Shown piece after piece: positions 35,421 through 43,770 of a stretch of 64,000 nt of DNA; the stretch's first letter is position 1; each line of letters opens with the position of its first letter. The position numbers and the translations under genes were made by a program. The stretch is from Aurantimonas sp. HBX-1 (GTDB taxonomy: Bacteria; Pseudomonadota; Alphaproteobacteria; Rhizobiales; Rhizobiaceae), in assembly GCF_021391535.1 (NCBI RefSeq), contig NZ_CP090066.1, forward strand, positions 509,501-573,500. The letters run 5' to 3'. The notes under the pieces are model-generated. The model saw only the letters and a list, made by a program, of their open reading frames with translations. It was not told the DNA's origin and searched no databases.

Positions 35421-36127
35421 CACGTCACCTGGCTGGGGGCGAGGCGCGTCTCGTTCCGGCGCACGCTCTCGATCCGCCCGTCGATGAACTGGAACACCCG
35501 GTGGGCAATCGCCTGGATGCCGGCATTGTGGGTGATGATGGCGGTGGTCGTGCCGAGCGTCTCGTTGATCGACGTCAGCGCCTCGAGCACCTTGATGCCG
35601 GTCGCGGAATCGAGCGCCCCCGTCGGCTCGTCGCAGAGCAGCACTTCGGGCTGCTTGGCCACCGCCCGGGCGATGGCGACGCGCTGCTGCTCGCCGCCCG
35701 ACAGCTCGGCGGGGAAGTGGTCGCTGCGCTCGGCGAGCCCGACGAGGTCCAGCGCTTCCATCGCCGTCATCGGGTCATGGGCGATCTCGGTCACCAGCGC
35801 GACGTTCTCGCGGGCGGTGAGGCTCGGGATGAGATTGTAGAACTGGAAGACGAAGCCGACATGGTTGCGGCGATAGAGCGTCAGCTCGCGATCGCTGGCG
35901 TCGGTCAGGTCCTCGCCCCGGAAGCTGACGTGGCCGCCGCTGGCGCGGTCCAGCCCGCCCATGATGTTGAGCAGCGTCGACTTGCCGGATCCGGACGGCC
36001 CCAGCATGACCACGACCTCGCCGGCGGCGAGTTCGGCGCTGACGCCGCGCAGCGCCCACACCTCGTTGCCGCCGGTCCGGTAGACCTTCGTGACATCCTG
36101 CATGGCAAAGACCGGGCCGTCGGACAT
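35417..36127 (-). CDS. ABC efflux ATPase, MacB/LolD/DevA type
   Basis: A 236-residue ATPase with Walker A GPSGSGKST at 43-51, signature LSGGEQQRVAIARA and Walker B VLLCDEP. The NHVGFVFQFYNLIP segment is diagnostic for the MacB/LolD group. It powers the FtsX-type permease whose gene overlaps it by four bases. A lone ABC transmembrane gene ends 44 bases upstream, so the ATPase is flanked by two different membrane partners; only the FtsX partner is of the matching class. Confidence 0.92.
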   Translation of the reverse strand: MSDGPVFAMQDVTKVYRTGGNEVWALRGVSAELAAGEVVVMLGPSGSGKSTLLNIMGGLDRASGGHVSFRGEDLTDASDRELTLYRRNHVGFVFQFYNLIPSLTARENVALVTEIAHDPMTAMEALDLVGLAERSDHFPAELSGGEQQRVAIARAVAKQPEVLLCDEPTGALDSATGIKVLEALTSINETLGTTTAIITHNAGIQAIAHRVFQFIDGRIESVRRNETRLAPSQVTW

Positions 36128-36171
36128 GCCCTCAGATCAGCCGCTGGAGGAACGCTTCGCCTTGACCTGCC

Positions 36172-37206
36172 TCAAACCGGATTCGGGGCCGGCGGCGTCA
36201 AGGTCGCGAGGACCTGGGTGATCAGGCCGTATTTGGTCTGGGTGACGCGCAGCTCGCGATACCAGTCGACGAGGTCGCCCCACGGCCCGTTGACCTGGGC
36301 GAGGCCGGAGATGAACGCCACCACCGTTCCGATTTCGGTTTCGCCGTGCGCCACGAAGTATCCGCCCACCCCCAGGACGGCCGCGACGCCGAGATGATGG
36401 AACAGGTTCATCGCGAAGTTCATCGAGTATTTCAGCTTGAAGATGCCCATGTTCAGCGCGAACACGTCGCCGATCTCCCGGTCGTAGGACCGCTCCGCCT
36501 GGCGCGCGTCGACGGGGGCGTCGACGATCTCGATGCTGAGGGTGCGCAGCGTGGCGATGCGCCGGCCGACGCGCCGGTTGATGGCGTTCTGCATCAGCGG
36601 AACGAAGACGATCTGCGGCGAGAAGACCGCCGCGGCGACCAGCGCCATCAGCGGGTTGAGATAGGTCAGGTAGCCGAACACGCTGAGCAGCAGGCCGCCC
36701 TGCAGGAGCGGCTCGGAGATGCTGACGCCGACGAAGCTGCCGATCGGTTCGGCTTCGCTGAGCACCAGCGAGACCTCGACGCCCGGCGGCAGCGGGCGGC
36801 GGACGCCGTCGCGGAAATGGCCGATGTCGCCGAGGATGGCGGCCCTGAGCCAGCGCACGGCGCTTTCGCTGGTGCGGCCGCGATAGATGTTCATGCCGAG
36901 TTTCAGCAGCCCGAGCGCGATGGCCAGCAGCGCGTAGAAGACCGCCAGCCACGCGATCCTGATCCAGTCGACGCCTTCCGTGGCGTCGTTGACGATCCGC
37001 CGCTGCAACTCCAGCGGCAGGATGTTGACCATGAAGACCGCGCCCGAAAGCACGACGAGCACGATCTGCTCGCGCCAGCCGCTGTGGAAGATCAGGCCTG
37101 ACAGATTGCGGGGAACGGCGAGGGCGACGACCTCGCCGGGGAGCGGCGCCGCCACCGTCCCGCCGGGATCGGACATGCCGGGAGACGCCTCGGCGAGGTT
37201 GCGCAT
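36172..37206 (-). CDS. ABC exporter transmembrane domain without an ATPase domain
   Basis: A 344-residue protein that reads like the six-helix membrane half of a type I (type IV fold) ABC exporter: helices near 45-65, 85-105 and 170-215, the coupling-helix region RRVGRRIATLRTLSIEI, then GVAAVLGVGGYFVAHGETEIGTVVAFISGL. It stops at ATLTPPAPNPV, exactly where an ATPase domain would begin. The stop codon is clean, and the 44 bases before the next gene cannot encode one. It may use an ATPase supplied in trans or have a non-transport role. Start at 37206 is uncertain; 37176 is an in-frame alternative. Confidence 0.75.
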   Translation of the reverse strand: MRNLAEASPGMSDPGGTVAAPLPGEVVALAVPRNLSGLIFHSGWREQIVLVVLSGAVFMVNILPLELQRRIVNDATEGVDWIRIAWLAVFYALLAIALGLLKLGMNIYRGRTSESAVRWLRAAILGDIGHFRDGVRRPLPPGVEVSLVLSEAEPIGSFVGVSISEPLLQGGLLLSVFGYLTYLNPLMALVAAAVFSPQIVFVPLMQNAINRRVGRRIATLRTLSIEIVDAPVDARQAERSYDREIGDVFALNMGIFKLKYSMNFAMNLFHHLGVAAVLGVGGYFVAHGETEIGTVVAFISGLAQVNGPWGDLVDWYRELRVTQTKYGLITQVLATLTPPAPNPV

Positions 37207-37270
37207 GGCCCGGTCCGCCAGTGCCGCCGTCCCGCTCGCGGGGATCGGCGTCGAACCTGGCGGCCTCCCG

Positions 37271-37492
37271 TCAGTACGTCTGCGTGGTTCGGCAGGTGCT
37301 CGCACCGACGAGGGCGTAGGCCGGGCAGAAGCGCACGGCCGCCGTCGCGACCAGGATGACGGCCACGGCATAGCCGACATAGGACCAGGGAGCGGCCAGG
37401 TAGGCATAGGCGGCAAACGCCACCACCGCCGCCAGGACGATCCGGACGACCCGGTCGGTCGGGCCGACATTCGCGGTTCTAAACAGGGCCAT
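37271..37492 (-). CDS. DUF2892 small membrane protein
   Basis: A 73-residue protein with two hydrophobic helices and the DUF2892 pattern: N-terminal NVGPTDRVVRIVLAAVV, then GYAVAVILVATAAVRFCPAYALVG. The RFCPAY motif is the hallmark, in which the cysteine may be redox active or bind sulphur species. DUF2892 domains occur alone or fused to rhodanese (YgaP). It probably opens the minus-strand set that continues with the lone ABC membrane domain 64 bases on. An FNR/FixK-type box lies 89 bases upstream of its ATG. Confidence 0.85.
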   Translation of the reverse strand: MALFRTANVGPTDRVVRIVLAAVVAFAAYAYLAAPWSYVGYAVAVILVATAAVRFCPAYALVGASTCRTTQTY

Positions 37493-37580
37493 GTGAGCCT
37501 CCTCTGGAACGGGACCCCCGCAAGGGGCACGCCGGCGCAGGCGTGCAGGCCGATCATTGCGCTGCGCGGCGCCAACCCCA

Positions 37581-37594
37581 TTGATCTCGATCAA
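37581..37594. promoter_or_regulatory. FNR/FixK-type box TTGATCTCGATCAA
   Basis: A perfect match to TTGAT-N4-ATCAA, the binding pattern of the FNR/FixK/FnrL family of oxygen-responsive activators. It lies between the divergent DUF2892 gene (89 bases away) and the HAD-ATPase fusion (104 bases away), so it could serve either. Confidence 0.75.
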
Positions 37595-37697
37595 CGGCCT
37601 GCCTTCGGATCCGGGCACTGTCGCGCGGGAATTCTCGTCACGCGGCCGGCGGAGAGGCTAGTATCCGGCGCTGTCGCCCTGCCGCCGGAGAGCAACC

Positions 37698-39404
37698 GTG
37701 TACTTTCTCGCGCTCGCCACCGACTACGACGGCACGCTCGCCCATGACGGCCGGGTGGTGAAGCGGACCGTCGCTTCCCTCAAGCGGCTGCGGGAGACCG
37801 GCCGGCGGCTGATCCTCGTGACCGGGCGCGAAATTCCCGATCTCCAGCGGCTGTTTCCCGAGACGGTCCTGTTCGACCGCGTGGTGGCGGAAAACGGCGC
37901 GCTCCTCCTCGATCCCCAGACCGGGCAGGAGCAATTGCTGGCGCCGCCGCCGCCGGAACGCTTCGTCCAGAGGCTTCGCGAACTCGGCGTCGGGCCGATC
38001 TCGGTCGGACGCGGCATCGTCGCGACGTGGGAGCCGCACCAGGGCGCCGTCCTGCAGGCCATCCGGGAGCTGGGCCTGGAACTGCAGATCGTCTTCAACA
38101 AGGGAGCGATCATGATCCTGCCCGCCGGGATCAACAAGGCATCTGGGCTTCGCGCCGCGCTCCGGGAGCTGGACATCTCCGCCCATAACGTCGTCTCGGT
38201 CGGCGACGCGGAGAACGACCATGCGCTGCTGGCGGCCAGCGGCTGCGGCGCGGCCGTCGCCAACGCCGTCCATTCGGTCCGCGAGGAAGCCGACATCGTG
38301 CTGGCGGGCGACCACGGCGCCGGCGTCGCCGAGCTGATCGACCGGATCATCGCCGAGGACGCGGCCCTGGCGCCGCCCGGCCGCCGCGGCATCCGCGCCG
38401 GCACCGACCAGGACGGCAGGGAGGTCCTGCTGGCGCCATCGGGCGGCGGCGTGCTGATCGTCGGGCGCTCCGGCAGCGGCAAGTCGTGCCTCGCCACGGC
38501 ACTCACCGAGAAGATGGCGGAGCGGCAGTTCGAGTTCTGCGTCATCGATCCGGAGGGGGATTATATCGACCTCGAGCACGCGGTGTTCGTCGGCACGCTG
38601 CGCGCCCCGCCGCCGGCGGCCGAGGCGCTGAAGCTGCTCCGCGACGACACGGTCAATCTGGTCGTGAACACCCAGGCGCTGCCGCTTTGCGAGCGGCAGG
38701 CGCTGATCTCGGCGATGCTCGCCCAGATCGCGCGCCAGCGTCAGCGCACCGGCCGGCCGCACTGGCTGCTGATCGACGAGGCGCACCAGGTCCTGCCCGC
38801 CGCCATCGGGGACGGGGAGGCGCCGGCGCCGGTCGAGGTCCCGGCGGCGATCCTGATCACCGCCTATCCCCATGCCGTCTCGCCCGCGGTCCTGCGCGGC
38901 ATCGACGTCGTGCTCCTTGTCGGCGATCCCGACGACGAGATGGCGGCGGCGATCGCCGGGGCGATGGGGGTCGCGGTGCCGCCCCCGATGCCGGCATGCG
39001 GGCCCGACGAGGTGCTCTACTGGCAGCCGCGCTCCGGAGAGCCCGTGGCCTGCTTCAGGGCGGCGACGCCGGTTCAGGTGCACCGGCGTCATCGCGGCAA
39101 ATACGCCGAAGGCGACGTCGGCGCGGATCGCAGCTTCTATTTCCGCGGCCCTCACCAGGCGATGAACCGCCCGGCGAGGAACCTCTACCGCTTCGTGGAC
39201 ATCGCGGCGGAGGTGGACGATGCGACCTGGGAACATCACCTGCGGGCAGGGGACTATTCCGCCTGGTTCCGCCACGTGATCCGCGACGAGGATCTGGCGC
39301 TGGAGGCCAGGCGCGTGGAGGAAGACCCGACCCTGCCGCCGCAGGAGAGTCGCCGCCGCATCCGCAAGGCGATCTGGCGGCGCTACGCGGCTCCCGCCGA
39401 CTGA
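37698..39404 (+). CDS. HAD-family phosphatase fused to a HerA/DUF87-like ATPase
   Basis: A 568-residue fusion from a GTG start with GGAG eight bases upstream. Residues 1 to about 225 are a Cof-type HAD phosphatase: DYDGTL with D9 and D11, then SVGDAENDHALL at 167-178. From about 240 a P-loop ATPase follows: Walker A GRSGSGKS at 256-263, the HerA/VirB4-like CVIDPEGDY at 281-289 and Walker B HWLLIDEAHQVLP near 355. The last 150 residues, rich in Arg and Trp, are unassigned. HAD domains of this type act on sugar phosphates or phosphoglycerate-like compounds. I know of no role for the pairing; ATP-dependent remodelling plus phosphate removal is only a guess. The 3' end overlaps the convergent dehydrogenase gene by 22 bases. 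Confidence 0.82.
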   Translation: MYFLALATDYDGTLAHDGRVVKRTVASLKRLRETGRRLILVTGREIPDLQRLFPETVLFDRVVAENGALLLDPQTGQEQLLAPPPPERFVQRLRELGVGPISVGRGIVATWEPHQGAVLQAIRELGLELQIVFNKGAIMILPAGINKASGLRAALRELDISAHNVVSVGDAENDHALLAASGCGAAVANAVHSVREEADIVLAGDHGAGVAELIDRIIAEDAALAPPGRRGIRAGTDQDGREVLLAPSGGGVLIVGRSGSGKSCLATALTEKMAERQFEFCVIDPEGDYIDLEHAVFVGTLRAPPPAAEALKLLRDDTVNLVVNTQALPLCERQALISAMLAQIARQRQRTGRPHWLLIDEAHQVLPAAIGDGEAPAPVEVPAAILITAYPHAVSPAVLRGIDVVLLVGDPDDEMAAAIAGAMGVAVPPPMPACGPDEVLYWQPRSGEPVACFRAATPVQVHRRHRGKYAEGDVGADRSFYFRGPHQAMNRPARNLYRFVDIAAEVDDATWEHHLRAGDYSAWFRHVIRDEDLALEARRVEEDPTLPPQESRRRIRKAIWRRYAAPAD

Positions 39405-40393
39405 CGCAGCTCGGGGCAGAGCACCGCCGCACCCTGGAACCGCCCGGCCCGCAGGTCCGCCAGCGCGTCGTTGGCGGCGGTCAGCGGATAGACGGTGGTT
39501 CGCGTCGTAACGCCGGCGCGCGGCGCGATCGCAAGGAATTCCGTGGCGTCCCGCCGCGTCAGGTTGGCGACCGAGACGACGCTGCGCTCTTCCCACAGCA
39601 GGCGGTAGGGGAAGGCCGGGATGTCGCTCATGTGGATGCCGCCGCAGACCACGCGGCCGCCCTTGCGCACGGCCGAAAGCGCCGCGGGCACCAGCGCCCC
39701 GACCGGCGCGAAGATGATCGCCGCATCCAGTTCCTCCGGCGGCGCGACGTCCGAACCGCCGGCCCAGCTGCAGCCGAGCGACAGCGCATATGCCTCGGCC
39801 TCTGCGTCGCCGGGCCGGGTAAAGGCAAAGACCGAGCGGCCCTGCCAGAGGCAGACCTGCGCGATGATGTGGGCGGCGGCGCCGAAGCCGTAGAGCCCGA
39901 TCCGCTTCGCGTCGCCGGCGGCGCGCAGCGACCGCCATCCGATCAGCCCGGCGCACATCAGCGGCGCCGTCGCCACCGGGTCGGCCTCGACGGGCAGCTC
40001 GAAGGCGAAATCCGCGTCGGCGATGACATGGGTGGCAAAGCCGCCGTCGCGGGTATAGCCGGTAAACAGCGGACGGTCGCAGAGGTTTTCCTGCCCTTCC
40101 AGGCAGTAGCGGCAGGCGCCGCAGGTGTGGCCGAGCCAGGGCACGCCGACCCGGGAGCCGACCCTCGCCTGGCGGACCTCGCTGCCCTGAGCCTCGACGA
40201 TGCCGACGATCTCGTGGCCGGGCACGATCGGCAGCCTTGGGTCAGGCAGTTCGCCGTCGACGACGTGCAGATCGGTGCGGCACACGGCGCAAGCTTCCAC
40301 CCGCACCCGGATCTCGCCCGGTCCCGGCACCGGGTCCGGACGTTCCTCGAGCCGCAGCGGCTGCCCGGGAGCGTGGAGTGTCATGGCTTTCAC
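39383..40393 (-). CDS. Zinc-dependent alcohol dehydrogenase (AdhA type)
   Basis: A 336-residue medium-chain dehydrogenase. Catalytic zinc ligands are C38 (CRTDLH) and H60-E61 (GHEIVG); the structural zinc loop CGACRYCLEGQENLC is complete, unlike in the dehydrogenase at 4716. The cofactor loop is LYGFGAAAH. It probably interconverts a primary alcohol and aldehyde with NAD(H). In other proteobacteria, AdhA-type dehydrogenases of this kind often lie beside Hsp20 and universal stress genes and are induced at low oxygen. The start may be 40393 or the ATG three codons on. Confidence 0.88.
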   Translation of the reverse strand: MKAMTLHAPGQPLRLEERPDPVPGPGEIRVRVEACAVCRTDLHVVDGELPDPRLPIVPGHEIVGIVEAQGSEVRQARVGSRVGVPWLGHTCGACRYCLEGQENLCDRPLFTGYTRDGGFATHVIADADFAFELPVEADPVATAPLMCAGLIGWRSLRAAGDAKRIGLYGFGAAAHIIAQVCLWQGRSVFAFTRPGDAEAEAYALSLGCSWAGGSDVAPPEELDAAIIFAPVGALVPAALSAVRKGGRVVCGGIHMSDIPAFPYRLLWEERSVVSVANLTRRDATEFLAIAPRAGVTTRTTVYPLTAANDALADLRAGRFQGAAVLCPELRQSAGAA

Positions 40394-40743
40394 GGCGCGC
40401 CTCCGCAGCTGGGGCCCTGTCGCGGCGACCGAGGCGGGATCGCCCGGACCTCACCGGAGGCTGGCCCCGGCAAGCATCCTATTCCTTCCATGCGCCGGCG
40501 CGGCGGCGTTTGATCTCGCGCAAGCGGCAGGAAAGACCCGCGCCGGCGACCCGGTCGCGGCGGCCGCGTCGGCCGGCGAGGGGAGACGCGTGCCCCCGGT
40601 TGATCGGAATCAATGCCATCCCGCGGGCGCCGCGCTTTCGTCGCGGGCTGAGCGCGCGCCGCGCCGACGGCGCTGCGTTCATCGACCATCAACCCGGCCT
40701 GACCGTGCCGCTTCGTCAGGCACTCGTGACAGGAGATTGCATC
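40394..40743. other. 350-base divergent region between alcohol dehydrogenase and Hsp20
   Basis: No gene is visible. It contains the FNR/FixK-type box at 40600-40613 and otherwise GC-rich sequence. An AGGAG Shine-Dalgarno sequence near 40731 belongs to the Hsp20 gene. Confidence 0.5.
40600..40613. promoter_or_regulatory. FNR/FixK-type box TTGATCGGAATCAA
   Basis: A perfect TTGAT-N4-ATCAA site 131 bases before the Hsp20 ATG and 207 bases before the start of the divergent dehydrogenase. Distance favours control of Hsp20. Confidence 0.75.
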
Positions 40744-41280
40744 ATGGCCGACACAGCAACCAGATTTCCGGTCAAGAAGGAAACGTCGCCGGTCCCGGCT
40801 CCCGCGACGGGGCGTCTCTGGTCGCCCCTTGAGACCGTCCGCAACGAAATGGACCGCCTGTTCGACGTCTTCGGCGGGCGTTCCCGCGGGGCGCTCAGCC
40901 GTGCGGGCTTCGATTTCGACTGGCCGCGCGAGACCGTCTTCGGCGGCGGCATGCCGGCGATCGACGTGGCGGAAAAGGATGACGAGTACGAGATCACAGC
41001 GGAACTGCCGGGGCTCGACGAGACGGACATCGAGGTCAAGCTGGCCAACGGGCTGCTGACCATCATGGGCGAGAAGAAGGAAGAAAAGGAAGAGCGTCGC
41101 AAGGACTACTACCAGTCCGAGCGCCGCTACGGATCCTTCGTGCGCTCCTTCCCGCTGCCGCAGGGCATCGACCGTGACGCGATCGACGCGAACTTCGCCA
41201 AGGGCGTCCTCACCGTGCGGCTGCCGAAGACCGCCGAGGCCCGCGCCGAGGAGAAGAAGATCGAGGTCAAGCCGGGCTGA
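40744..41280 (+). CDS. Hsp20-family small heat-shock protein
   Basis: A 178-residue protein with a disordered N-terminus (to about 35), the segment PLETVRNEMDRLFDVFGG, and an alpha-crystallin domain (about 75-165) with AELPGLDETDIEVKLANGLL and NFAKGVLTVRLPK. Such chaperones hold unfolding proteins in large oligomers in an ATP-independent way. It has a good AGGAG site and a strong terminator, so it is likely a single-gene unit. An FNR/FixK-type box upstream suggests induction at low oxygen as well as or instead of heat; I see no ROSE-type thermometer. Confidence 0.95.
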   Translation: MADTATRFPVKKETSPVPAPATGRLWSPLETVRNEMDRLFDVFGGRSRGALSRAGFDFDWPRETVFGGGMPAIDVAEKDDEYEITAELPGLDETDIEVKLANGLLTIMGEKKEEKEERRKDYYQSERRYGSFVRSFPLPQGIDRDAIDANFAKGVLTVRLPKTAEARAEEKKIEVKPG

Positions 41281-41291
41281 CGCGCCGACAA

Positions 41292-41337
41292 GGCAGGCGC
41301 CGCCGACGGTTCGCGCGGCGGCGCCTGCCGCCATTTT
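41292..41337 (+). terminator. Strong intrinsic terminator after Hsp20
   Basis: A perfect 13-bp stem, GGCAGGCGCCGCC (41292-41304) with GGCGGCGCCTGCC (41317-41329), 12-base loop, followed by GCCATTTT. It starts 12 bases after the Hsp20 stop. Confidence 0.85.
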
Positions 41338-41415
41338 CCTCATGCCGCGAGAGGTTCATCCGGTGTTGAGGGAGCGATCCCGCGGGACCGGGCTGCCCCG
41401 GGACAGAAACGTGCA

Positions 41416-42459
41416 TCAGCCGCCGCGGCGAAGTGCCGGCTCTGCGACGTCGTCAGCGTCCACCCGGTCGAGCCCGGCATGCATGTCGCGGAACAGCCGC
41501 GGCGCCATGCCGAAACGGCGTTCGAAGGCTTCCGACAGCCGCGCCGTCGGATAGAGGCCGACCTTCGCCGCGATCTCCTTCAGCGACAGGCCGCGCGACA
41601 GCAGCAGGCGCGCCGCGTCGAGCCGCGCCGTCTCGACGAAGCGGGCGGGCGTCATGCCGGTCGCGGCGGCGAACTTGCGATGGAAGCTGCGTTCGCTGAG
41701 CCCGGCGCGGTCGGCCAGCGAGGGTATGTCCAGCGGCGCGTCCAGATTGGCCTGCATCCATCCGATCAGGTCGGCGAAGGGGCTGTCGCCCTTGATCTGT
41801 GCGGCAAGGACCGGGCTGAACTGTGACTGGTGGCCCGGGCGCCGGGCGTAGAGGATCAGCCGCCTCGCCACCTCGCCGGCGGTCGAGGCGTCGAGGTCGC
41901 GGGCCACCATGGCGAGCGCCATGTCGATCCCGGTGGTGACCCCGGCCGACGTCCACAGCCGCCCGTCGACCACGTAAAGCGCATCCGGATCGACGGTGAC
42001 GTGGGGATAGCTGGCGGCAAAAGGCTTGCAGGCGTCCCAGTGGCTCGCGACGCGGCGACCGTCGAGCAGCCCCAGCGAGGCGAGGAGGAAGCCGCCGCTG
42101 CACACCGAGCCGAAGCGCTCCGCCGTGCTCGCCAGCGCCGGCAGGGCAGCTCGAAGCATAGGTTCCGCCACCGCCGCAAGCAGCGGTTCCCGCTCGGCGC
42201 CGGCGACGAGAATCGTGTCGCCGCTCCGAAGTGCCGCGATCCTTAGCGTCTCGACCGCGATGCCGCTGCTGCTTTCGACCGTGCCGCCTTCGGCCGATAC
42301 CAGCCCAACATCGTAGAATTCGCTGCGGCCGGACTGGCGCAGGACGCGATTGGCGCCGGTGAAGACCGAAGCCGGCCCGGCGGTGTCGAGGAGCTCGAAG
42401 CCCGGATAGACGACGAAGACGACGCGGTGCATTGGCAGGAAATACGCCCTCTTTGTCAT
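41416..42459 (-). CDS. GlxA/FtrA-family AraC-type transcriptional regulator with DJ-1/PfpI domain
   Basis: A 347-residue protein. Residues about 10-190 form a DJ-1/PfpI-like domain with a cysteine at the nucleophile-elbow position (C120 in GSVCSGGFLLA). Residues about 225-335 hold two AraC helix-turn-helices (IPSLADRAGLSERSFHRKFA and SLKEIAAKVGLYPTARLSEAFERRFG). Members respond to small metabolites such as glycine betaine, arginine or formaldehyde-related stress. It is divergent from another DJ-1-like gene at 42541, its most likely target. The start at 42459 is preferred on a GGCGGA upstream; 42432 is possible. Confidence 0.9.
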   Translation of the reverse strand: MTKRAYFLPMHRVVFVVYPGFELLDTAGPASVFTGANRVLRQSGRSEFYDVGLVSAEGGTVESSSGIAVETLRIAALRSGDTILVAGAEREPLLAAVAEPMLRAALPALASTAERFGSVCSGGFLLASLGLLDGRRVASHWDACKPFAASYPHVTVDPDALYVVDGRLWTSAGVTTGIDMALAMVARDLDASTAGEVARRLILYARRPGHQSQFSPVLAAQIKGDSPFADLIGWMQANLDAPLDIPSLADRAGLSERSFHRKFAAATGMTPARFVETARLDAARLLLSRGLSLKEIAAKVGLYPTARLSEAFERRFGMAPRLFRDMHAGLDRVDADDVAEPALRRGG

Positions 42460-42540
42460 TTCCGCCAGGGTCCCTGCCGCCTAGCCTCACCCTGCATTGC
42501 TCCGGATGGGGAGCGGCTGACATGGTGGCGGGCGGGCAGG

Positions 42541-43770
42541 ATGAATTGGCGCATCGGCATTTGGGTGGGGTCCGGCCTCGTCGTCCTTTGCCTGTTCGGC
42601 TTCGGCGGCTGGATGCTGTCCCTGCCGCCATCGCCCGCGCCAGCGGTGGCGCCAGCCGTCGCGCCCGAGGAACACGCTGCGGCGCTTTCGGCACTGCGGC
42701 CGCGCAAGCGCTCGCGCCCCCTCGTTGCCGTCCTCGGCATCAACGATGCGACCGAGACGACCGACTATCTCGTCACCTACGGCATCCTGCGCCGCGCCGA
42801 CGTCGCGGACGTCATGGCGCTTGCCACCGGACCTGGCCCCGTCCGGCTCTATCCGGCGCTGACGGTCGAGCCGGACGCCACGACCGCCGCCTTCGATGCG
42901 GCGCATCTCGGCGGGGCCGACTACGTCATCGTTCCGGCGATGAGCCGTGACGACGATCCGGCCGCCCTGCAGTGGCTGCGCAGCCAAGCGGCCAAGGGCG
43001 CCTTCGTCATCGGCGTATGTGCCGGGGCGAAGGTCGTCGGCGAGGCGGGCCTGCTTGAGGGCAGGCGGGCGACGACGCACTGGTACTATCGCGAGGCGCT
43101 GCGGGCGATCAGTCCCGGCATGAGTTATGTCCCCGACCGCCGGTTCGTGATCGACGGCAGCGTCGCCACGACGACCGGCATCACCGCCTCGATGCCGATG
43201 ATGCTGACCTTGATCGAGGCGATCGCCGGCCGCGCCCGGGCGGCGGCGGTGGCGGTGGACCTCGGCCTCACGGAATGGGACGCCCGGCATGCTAGCGCCG
43301 CATTCCGGCTTACCCGGCCCTTCGCGGCAACGGTGCTGCGCAACCGCCTGGCCTTCTGGCGGCACGAGGAGCTCGGCATCGACCTGCGAGCCGGGATGGA
43401 TGAGGTGGCGCTGGCGCTCGCCGCCGATGCCTGGTCGCGGACCTATCGCTCTCGGGCGGTGACGTTCGCGGACGGGCCCGTCGAGACCCGCAGCGGCATC
43501 CGCATCCTGCCGGATCGCCCGGCCGCTTCCCGCGCCGGGGAACCGTCGATCCTCGCGATCGACGACCGCCGTCCGGTCGAGGCGCTGGACGCGACACTCG
43601 CCGCCATCGCCGAGCGATACGGGGCGTCGACCGCCCGGGTCGTGGCGATGCAGCTGGAATATCCGGGCGCCTGGAACGGCCCTGACAGCAGCGGCGGCGC
43701 CGCCACCGCTTCGGCGGTATCCGCCGTGCCGCGCGCTGGCAGCAGACACCGGCCAGGGAGGTCGCCATGA
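42541..43770 (+). CDS. Membrane-anchored DJ-1/PfpI-family protein
   Basis: A 409-residue protein. One N-terminal hydrophobic helix (residues about 5-28, GIWVGSGLVVLCLFGFGGWM) and a proline/alanine-rich linker put the rest outside the cytoplasmic membrane. Residues about 60-235 are a DJ-1/PfpI domain with the nucleophile cysteine C160 in IGVCAGAK, followed by RRATTHW as in GlxA-type proteins. The C-terminal 170 residues are not assigned, though ARVVAMQLEYPG near the end recalls a partial second domain. The enzymatic activity (glyoxalase, amidase or chaperone-like) cannot be told. The ATG at 42541 follows GGGCGGGCAGG. The next gene overlaps by four bases. Confidence 0.8.
   Translation: MNWRIGIWVGSGLVVLCLFGFGGWMLSLPPSPAPAVAPAVAPEEHAAALSALRPRKRSRPLVAVLGINDATETTDYLVTYGILRRADVADVMALATGPGPVRLYPALTVEPDATTAAFDAAHLGGADYVIVPAMSRDDDPAALQWLRSQAAKGAFVIGVCAGAKVVGEAGLLEGRRATTHWYYREALRAISPGMSYVPDRRFVIDGSVATTTGITASMPMMLTLIEAIAGRARAAAVAVDLGLTEWDARHASAAFRLTRPFAATVLRNRLAFWRHEELGIDLRAGMDEVALALAADAWSRTYRSRAVTFADGPVETRSGIRILPDRPAASRAGEPSILAIDDRRPVEALDATLAAIAERYGASTARVVAMQLEYPGAWNGPDSSGGAATASAVSAVPRAGSRHRPGRSP

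Noticed and set aside
32775..35840. Plus-strand open frame of 1021 codons across the efflux operon
   Set aside because: It is the reverse frame of the HlyD, FtsX and ATPase genes, all of which have clear domains; the composition is Arg/Gly/His/Asp-rich without any motif.
36162..36175. TTGACCTGCCTCAA as a fourth FNR/FixK box
   Set aside because: Only TTGA-N6-TCAA is kept, it overlaps the end of a coding region, and it lies just 35 bases before the next ATG, too close for a normal activated promoter.
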